Source: Pterobdella sp. o SKG-2022 (taxonomy: Eukaryota > Annelida > Clitellata > Hirudinida > Piscicolidae). Taken from it: a stretch of 64,000 bases of DNA. This document shows positions 43,958-64,000 of this stretch, piece after piece (within the stretch, counting starts at the first letter, position 1; every line of letters starts with the position of its first letter). The stretch lies in assembly GCA_964035795.1 (NCBI GenBank), contig OZ038323.1:10100291-10164290 (forward strand). Reading direction: 5' to 3'. The notes below the pieces were generated by a model, which was given only the letters and a program-made list of their open reading frames with translations, had not been told where the DNA came from and did not search any database. The position numbers and the translations under genes were made by a program.

Positions 43958-46900
43958 GTGATTTTCTTTATTAATCTCTAATTAATTATGTATTCATATC
44001 AATTATGTATTCATACCCAGCCTCATTAGATGTTCATATTTCAATTTATATTGTTATTCCTTTTATATATTTTATATCTATATTTACCTTATTTTAAAAT
44101 TTATTTTTAAAGCTATCCGCATTTTTTCATCCTTGCAGTCATGTTTACTGAAAATTCGCCTCCATTATCTGCAAAAAAATTTTTTTCGTTGACATTTTAT
44201 TACCCAATCATTCTATTGGTGTTTTTACATTGTAATTGATTCGCCATTATCTCCTACTTGTTATCGATATCTTTAATATCGGCAGTCACTTCTAGGTTAA
44301 GCTTATGTGCACTTTTTGTTGAATTGTTTAAGGGAGGAGAGTTATTAGTTACATCAACATTGTTGAAGGCATTCAATAGCATGAGTTTAATTGAATTATT
44401 TTTTATTAAAATAATTATTGAAGTAATGGATATTATTTATGAGATAATTTTAAATGAAGTCCATTAAATGATAACTAATTTTAAAAAATCAATAAAATCA
44501 AAATAATTATATAAAAAATTTTTAATTAAAAATTTCTGAATAATAAGCTTATCAAATTGAATTAACTTTAACAGAAATTAAATATTTAAAACTCTTGCAG
44601 AACAAATAATTGTGCAAGATAAATATTTGTATTTCCACAACCTCTTATGTAACAAAGAAATAATTGAAAATGGAGTGCTGAAAAAATAAAATCTTATTCA
44701 ACCCTGCACGTGAGTTTAACGATTGGAAATTGCCTTGGAAACACCATTTGAAGCTGTGAGAAAATTGCCAAGTTGAAATATTTCCAACGATTTCATTTCG
44801 GTTGTTTTGAGTGCTAAGTCATCTATTGTTTTATAATTATCAATGCAAAACAGCACAACATTCAAACTGGTAAAACATTAAGGATATTTTTTATCATTTT
44901 TTTATTTCTTTCATTTTTACTTTTTTTCTCTTTTTTTATTGCCTCTTCTCTCCCCACAGTGCATTTGAACAAAACGAGGTTTGAGATAAATATAGTTTAT
45001 AGTAGTTCATAGATACACGATATCCCAAAACAATTGCAAAAGTGATAAATTCCCATGAACAACACCAATGTTAAAAAATAAAAACTATCATAAAATGTAT
45101 AAGCCGGCTTAAAACTGTATACAAAAACGGAAACCTATTAAAGACGGTTAAAAGCGTTAAAAAAAGATTAAAAGGTCTTTAAACCCCAATAGCATAGAGA
45201 CAACATAAACTGTATTGAAGCCCATAATTAGATGGTGGCAGTTAAAACATACCCAAAATCGATATAAAATGACTTGACGCAATGGAAGAGTTTGTGTTAT
45301 AGTAGGTGCTTGGAACAATTCATTATAGGAGGCTGATGAGTTGTTTTCCGTTCGGCTACATGCATTCAAAAGAATAATACACACAGATTTAAATGAAGAC
45401 ACTGAATATAAAGGATATTGATATGGAAAATTAAAAATACTAAAGATGAAATAAAAGATATAACAATAAAAAAAATAATAATACCAAAAATAATAAAAAT
45501 TAAAGATCTATGTAACTTCAACCCTCGTTATACACTGACACACATTCGATAGATATTCCCACCATCATGAATCTATTAATACCAACACAAAACACATTGA
45601 AACGTCAGATAGCATGGGTCCTGACTTAAAACTTAAATATCAACAAAATTGCAATCATCAATAGACACTCATGCAAAGGAACCCTACCCAGTTTTGAGCT
45701 CAAGGATTAAGGTTTTGTATTAAAGATTTGAAGTTAAGAATTTCAATAAGCTAGAGCTTCAAAAACTATTTGCATTGATTGCCTTTGGAGTGAGAGATAG
45801 TTTGTGGTGTGACTAAATACAATAGAAGTTTTTATATTTGCTTTGTTATGTCACGTTGTTTGTAGGCCAATACTTCAATCAAGAACAACTTCATAGCTTA
45901 ATAACAAAAATAATAACAACAGTAATAATAAAAATAATTTTTAATTTCTTTTGCGCTTTTTTATTGCGAAAAACTTTGTAGTGAATTAATAATTGCGAAA
46001 ACTTTTTTGTGAAAATCAGATGGTTCTACTGTATACCAATTAGCTTATAAATATATCAACATCCACTCTTGGGCTTTTTTGACAAAAATTTTCTTAGTTT
46101 TTGTTAGGTTGGGAATACGTTATCAAGTGATAGATCCTGTTATGATAATGTATTGTTTCAACCAGCACAAGACTCATAATGTAACTTGACTTTACATAAA
46201 ATCAAATTCTTTTTATTTATTTTTTAGTTTTCATCAAAATAAACTCAGCAGCCAAACCTTTGAAACAAATGGTTTCAATCTGAAACTCTGAATTATGGAA
46301 AGGTTCTGTTGTTTAAGCTTTCCAAAGCTGAAAATATTTTACTTTTAACGAGTATTTTTTAGGTGCCACAATTTTTATTATATACTAAAGTAACTTTTAA
46401 TAAATTAAAATCAATTTCAAGTTCATATTCTTTGAAGTATTCACTTTTAAACATTATTTATTTTTTTATTTCTTAATATATTATTCCTTATTTACATATC
46501 TCTATGTGAATAAGCATTAGCAGTATCAAGGTTAGCAGCCTCGCCATTATTAGTGCAAAGTTTATCCCATCTTTATAATTCATTATAAGCACACATGTTT
46601 TATCGATTCCACTTTTACTACCATCTGCAACGTCACAAGACAAGGTTTAGCTGATAGGTCAGGAAATCCTATCTGTTTTTATCACTGAGGTCGTTTGATG
46701 AAGTTTGTTAAGGGAATGTTAAGAGATACACATGGACTGGGTAGTAATGATTATTGGTAATGTATGCAAAAGTTGTTAATAGTTATCCAATAATGATGAT
46801 AATGAAATGAAATTATGATAAAAAAAAAGAATATTAAATAGCAGTCTGAAGAAAAACAATGAGAATAACAACAATAACCACCTCTTCCTACTGATAATAA

Positions 46901-47437
46901 TGATAAGCAAATAGAGAGTTTTGATAAGGAAAATAATCACCACAAAAACAAGTTAACAAACCAAAGGATATGACTTTGTTATGTAAAAAAGCAATAGCTT
47001 TTGATCTTTTATATTTCTCAATGTATAACTAAGAACTCTTATATAAATTTTTATAAAGAAACAGGTTTTAAACTTGAAAATTAACACTAAATTTTAATTA
47101 TTATCAAAAAATATTACTCATCATCAATCGGTGTTTAAAAATTCGGTGACATTTGAGAGTATGTTGTTATTGAATGCTAGCTAAACATGCGTTGACTACG
47201 TAATAACTTTGAAAATAAATCGATATTAATATTGGTGGGATTAAGCGAAAAATAATTTTAGATGAAATAACAAAAAGCAAAAAAAAAATAAGAAAAATAA
47301 TAAATATAAAAAAAAACATAAAATGAAAAGTATCGGAAATAATAATAAATTATTGAAATAGCAAAAAGTATCATAATAAGAATAATAACATCACAAAAAT
47401 AATAATAGAAAAAATAAAAATAAAAACCTACCCGTAG

Positions 47438-59831
<12,394 letters not shown>

Positions 59832-59982
59832 GTGATGTTATGGGATTTCGGTTGGGGTGGAAGGTGGGTTAGATAATAAAAAGGATTGTGGTTTATAGTG
59901 ATGGGGGAAGATAACTAGGTAGGTTATAATAATTTCACCATTTGAGACATTGTAAAGAATTTGCATGCGGCTGGTAGAGTAA

Positions 59983-59988
59983 AATAAA
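59983..59988 (+). terminator. Polyadenylation signal AATAAA of PKA RI
   Basis: Canonical hexamer about 150 bases after the PKA RI stop codon. Confidence 0.55.
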
Positions 59989-60926
59989 GGCATATTTATG
60001 ATGATACAAACAATTGAGTGGCAACAATGTAAAAGCTCAAGATTGGTTCAACAGTTTGAAGTCAAACGGGCTAACTTACTGCAAACTAAAGATTGATATT
60101 AATAATTTGGTTTTTATTTATTTAGCGTATCAGAATTTAGTGGTTGAAGATTTATTTTTGCTGAATATTACGCTTAACAACTGTGGTGTGTGGCGCTAAA
60201 GCTGTCCACTTTGTTGTCATAACATAATTAAATCCCTGTCGACGTCAGTAAATGTTGCTGATGTTATGGTATGAGTTCTTTGTATTTTGTATGCGTCATA
60301 CAATTGATTATGATTTATTATTTTTGTGTACGTGATTCATTTTTAATTTTTTTTTATTAAAATATAATTTCGTTATTAAATTGATAAATATAAATTAATT
60401 AAAAATTAAAATTTTATTTTTTTGGTCGTGAGAGTCCGATCTTTCTAGTCGTACAGCAATTATTTTCAAATTGTGGAGGTTGTCACAAGATATTGTCTAT
60501 TTAAATTGTTTATAAAAGTCTTCATTGCTCTTCTATCAAAATTGATTATTTGAATCTTTTTCAAATAATTTATTTAAATATTTTATTATTTAAATTATTT
60601 ATTTATAAATTAATTTTCAAGTATTTGCAATACCAACTTTCCTCCAATAATAATGACAATAACAATAATAATAATTTGTTTGTTTTCTAGATTGTTTCCA
60701 ACTTCCGGTTTTAAAAAGTTATATAAACACAGAAATTATGTCAGAAATTTATTTCTTTGAAATACTTATTTATTTTATCGAAGGTTTCTCTTAGAATGCC
60801 ATTTTAGTTACCAGAATTTCTTATTTCAAATTAATTTTCGATTTGAGTATTTGTTTTACCCTTTTTTTGGCATATTTTTTCCAGATAGAACACTTTGATG
60901 TTTGGCACGAAGTTATATTAATAAAA
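59989..60926. other. AT-rich intergenic region
   Basis: No gene, RNA or clear repeat recognised. Confidence 0.4.
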
Positions 60927-61180
60927 AAATAATGAAATAAAAACAATAATAAAAATAATAAACTTTTAATAAAAACAATAATAAAAATAATAAACTTTTA
61001 ATAAAAACAATAATAAAAATAATAAACTTGCAATAAAAACAATAATAAAAATAATAAACTTGCAATAAAAACAATAATAAAAATAATAAACTTGCAATAA
61101 AAACAATAATAAAAATAATAAACTTTTAATAAAAACAATAATAAAAATAATAAACTTTTAATAAAAAAAATAAACTTTTA
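60927..61180 (+). repeat. 32-bp minisatellite, about eight units
   Basis: The unit is AATAAACTTTTAATAAAAAC followed by AATAATAAAAAT. Three central units carry CTTGC where outer units carry CTTTT, and the last unit is shortened. Confidence 0.9.
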
Positions 61181-61528
61181 ATAAAAATAATAATAATAAA
61201 ACCAAAAATAACATATTTTGAAACATCATTTACAGACAGATTATGTTCCTATTTTTAGATTTACTTTTTCTTATTGAGGTTTTGGTGGAGTTGTGGAAAT
61301 GGCTTCGAATACTCCAATTTCCCCTACGTACTGAAACTGATACATCCGTTGATGTTGTTAACTAAATCATTTTGTCGAATAAATTAATAAATCCAGGATT
61401 TATTTAATTAAAATTGAATAAAAAATTAAATAAGAAATATAAAAGAGATTAGTTTATAACAACCAAGATATAACCTGGTTAGAATTTAAAAAGTTAAATT
61501 TTCAATGGTGATGAAAGTGCATGGGTTA

Positions 61529-61530
61529 AA

Positions 61531-61609
<79 letters not shown>

Positions 61610-61611
61610 GT
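61529..61611 (+). repeat. (ATT)n tract, 3' tail of the LINE
   Basis: About 27 ATT units. On the minus strand this is (AAT)n placed directly after the LINE 3' end, as expected for CR1/L2-like elements. Confidence 0.92.
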
Positions 61612-61734
61612 TATTAAGATTTTTATAGCGAACAGTTATCAATTCAAGATTGCTTCAGAGGCGCTCAAGGTTTGTAAGAGATTATGACTGGGGATGTTTA
61701 TGGTATAAGTGAATTTTCAAAAGTTTGCGAAAGT

Positions 61735-63372
61735 TCATGAGAGAAGGCGATGAGCGCAAGTTAGAAAGAAGTGAATTCCACAGACATGGAGCCTGGTGAA
61801 AAAAAAAGCGACTAGTAAACAAGCCTGAAGAAACAGGTTGATGAAGCTGGAAACCAGAGTGCACGGATCTGAGTGGTTGACGTGTGTGTCTGATTGACAA
61901 AAGATCAAAAGATAAGCAGGTTGTTCAAGCTTGAGAGTGCATGCAATGAGCCAAAGTAATTTAAACTTGCATCTTTGGGAGACAGATAGCCAGTGCAAAC
62001 GATCAAGACAGTCGCTGGAAGAGCTGAAATAATCAGCTTGAAGAACCGTCTTGGCCGCGTGGTTTTTGAAAGCTTGAAGTTTGCATAAAAGATAGTTTGG
62101 CTGCCCGCAAAGGAGAGAATTACAGTAGTCCAATCTGGAAAGATCTAGTGAGATAGAGGGCATTAGCAGTGGAAAAAGGTAAGAATTTGCGTACTTGTTT
62201 TATGGCATAGATATGGAAATTGGAAGATTGGATTATTTAAGAAATAAAGTGAGCAAAGTTCAAATTTGAATCTAAGGTGACACCTAAGATTTTGAGCTTG
62301 GAAGATATAGGAAGTGTGGTGCCGTCGAGAGTTACCACAGAAGGGAGATTGTATTTTTCTAAAAGACGAGAGCTGCCGACAAACATCACCTCACTCTTAG
62401 TAGGGTTTAGTTTCAGTTGGCTTTGGGAAAACCAGGAGTTTAGAGCGGAAAAACGACTGAATAATTTAAGGAGAGTGGGGCTAGGATCTGGGTGAGAGAC
62501 TCCGGTGAAAAGAGTGATGTCATCAGCGAACTGGTGAAAAAGCTAGTCGTGCTGTACAATAATGCTACACATGGGTGGTGTATAAAGAGAGAAGAGGATT
62601 GGTCCCAGAACGGAACCCTGCGGCACGCTTGAGTTGAGTGATGTAAGAGAAGAAAAGAAATTGTCCATTTTAACGAACTAAGAACGTTGAGAGAGGTAAG
62701 AGCGAAACCAAGTAAAAGCGAGGTCAGAAATATTGAATGTCTATTCAGAATATCAATTAAGATATTGTGATCGAGAGTGTCAAAAGCAGCAGAAAAGTCT
62801 AGCGAAACCAAAACGGCCGCATGTCCAGTAGCGCAGATGTTGCGAAGACTGTCAGTGATGCGTAAGAGTGTGGTTTCTGTTGAGTGGTGCTTGCGATATG
62901 CTGATTGGAAAGGATTAAAATTAGGAGATGATGAAACGTGAGAAGTTATTCTGGAATGAACGAGTCTTTCGATAATTTTTGAAATGGTGCTCAAGTTACA
63001 AATAGGGCGGTAGTTCGAAGGAATGGTAGAGTCCAAATTGCCTTTCTTAAGCAAAGGGAGAACTTGTGCTGTTTTAAAAGAGGCGGGGAATATTGCTTGT
63101 GAAAAAGACAAGTTGGTAAGTTTGGAAATTATTGGAGCAAAGAAATGAGAAAAGCGTTTTAAAGTGAATGTGGGGATTAATTCTAATGAAGAAGATTTGT
63201 TGGGTAAAGAGCGAATTGTCCTACTCACTTCTTCAATACTGACAAATGAAAGATAAGTGAGTGGTGTTTGATTGTCTGGTAGACTAGGGTCTGTGAAGCG
63301 CAAAATGGACGTTGGCAAAGATTTGTGAATAAGAGCGATTTTCTCTTTAAAAAAGCTACTAAAGGTATTCAC
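61735..63372 (-). pseudogene. Broken reverse transcriptase of the LINE
   Basis: RT motifs are recognisable in order: SNYRPICNLSTISKIIERLV, FNPFQSAYRKHHSTETTLL, LVSLDFSAAFDTLDHNIL (first catalytic Asp), SYL-like region with FFLTS, and in a shifted frame FADDITLFTG (the catalytic Asp pair), then LKLNPTKSEVMFVG and LKILGVTLDSNLNF. The longest open piece is 62440-63372 (310 aa); the C-terminal piece is 61735-62163 (RLDYCNSLLCG). Frameshifts near 62.5-62.7 kb and a stop near 62240 separate them. It is a decayed copy, not a host gene. Confidence 0.88.
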
Positions 63373-64000
63373 AAGATTGTAATAATATTATTGTAATAAT
63401 ATAAAAAAATATGTATGAATCACATTTTAATAACTTTCATATAGTCTCAATGTAGTTAAATTAACTATTTATTAAATCAATAAAACTCAGTTTTAAATTA
63501 AAAAATATTTCTAACAATATTTTTATGCTGAAACAAGCCAAAAAATTTTATTATCAACAATTTTAAAACTTCTCAAAACTTCAAAACACAACGGTTTATC
63601 TGACAAAAATCTATTAATCAAAATAATAGCTGAAACTTCCAGCACCATCACGACTCATCGCTCACTTTGTATATTAAACGTACACATCCCAGTATGTCTT
63701 GACACTTTAGTAAGACAGCTGATCTCTGGAGTTAAGACAGATGTGGTTTGCTTTAATAATAATGACACAGATTGAAAGGATTTAATGGAGTTTAGCCTAT
63801 AAATGTGATAGTACTGAGAAGATCTAAGTAGTTTTAGGCTGTTATGAGTTGTTGTATTTGATTGGGGTTTGATTTAAGCTTTTTTTTAATTATTCCATGA
63901 TAAAATAAATTGAATAAATATCGGATGAAACAAAATAAATTTTCTATTTTTCTCGACTTTTTAAAAAATTTTATAAAAATTTAAGTTTTTATCAGAATAA
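63373..64000. other. AT-rich flank, no feature seen
   Basis: No coding region, RNA gene or repeat recognised up to the window end. Confidence 0.4.

Larger units (their letters stand above)
61529..63372 (-). mobile_element. 5'-truncated non-LTR retrotransposon (CR1/L2-like LINE)
   Basis: The minus strand holds a reverse transcriptase region, a C-terminal region and a 3' end CTTGAGCGCCTCTGAAGC...CGCTATAAAAATC followed by (AAT)n. No endonuclease domain is present, so it is truncated at the 5' side near 63375. The coding parts lie in several frames with stops, so this copy is inactive. The GCGC-containing 3' end is typical of the CR1/L2 group. Confidence 0.88.

Noticed and set aside
62277..62495. 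Plus-strand ORF of 72 aa
   Set aside because: It is antisense to the decayed LINE reverse transcriptase.

Overview
The window is nuclear DNA from an AT-rich invertebrate animal. Its genes are split by many GT-AG introns and include Sec61-alpha, NAMPT, TIMM8, a P4-ATPase, a BMP type II receptor and a PKA type I regulatory subunit. tRNA-derived SINEs, a CR1/L2-like LINE fragment and long simple repeats confirm a metazoan genome. A spiralian (for example an annelid or leech) is plausible, but I cannot prove the taxon from the sequence. Gene models were built by hand: each exon was placed by GT/AG borders, reading phase and family conservation, and exon lengths were checked against phase.

Layout. 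342-1082 (-): unknown lysine-rich protein, head-to-head with SEC61A (1755-4870, +, 12 exons). 6254-10792: three four-EF-hand calmodulin-like genes, two on + (6254-7011, 7288-8794) and one convergent on - (9250-10792). 11337-11573 (-): small unknown ORF. 12078-17131 (-): NAMPT, 11 exons, with two SINEs in introns, head-to-head with TIMM8 (17610-17923, +). 18673-29459 (-): ATP8B-like P4-ATPase flippase, 32 exons, first exon not found. 32511-37851 (+): BMPR2-like receptor kinase, 13 exons. 37837-39145: imperfect inverted repeat that starts at the receptor stop codon. 39384-40997 (-): orphan multi-pass membrane protein, incomplete at its 5' end. 43868/47438-59831 (+): PKA RI subunit, with a possible MGN-starting first exon far upstream. 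60927-61180: 32-bp minisatellite. 61529-63372 (-): truncated LINE with an (AAT)n tail.

The genes are mostly unrelated housekeeping and signalling genes, not one pathway. Two pairs share short divergent intergenic regions (unknown/SEC61A; NAMPT/TIMM8). Points most worth a second look: the mirrored EF-hand cluster with conserved splice phases; the inverted repeat at the BMPR2 3' end; a PKA RI gene with no visible dimerisation exon but a phase-compatible MGN exon; an enlarged activation segment in the BMPR2 kinase; and a recurring pattern of G/T-rich intron starts and C/A-rich intron ends, which could pair with each other.
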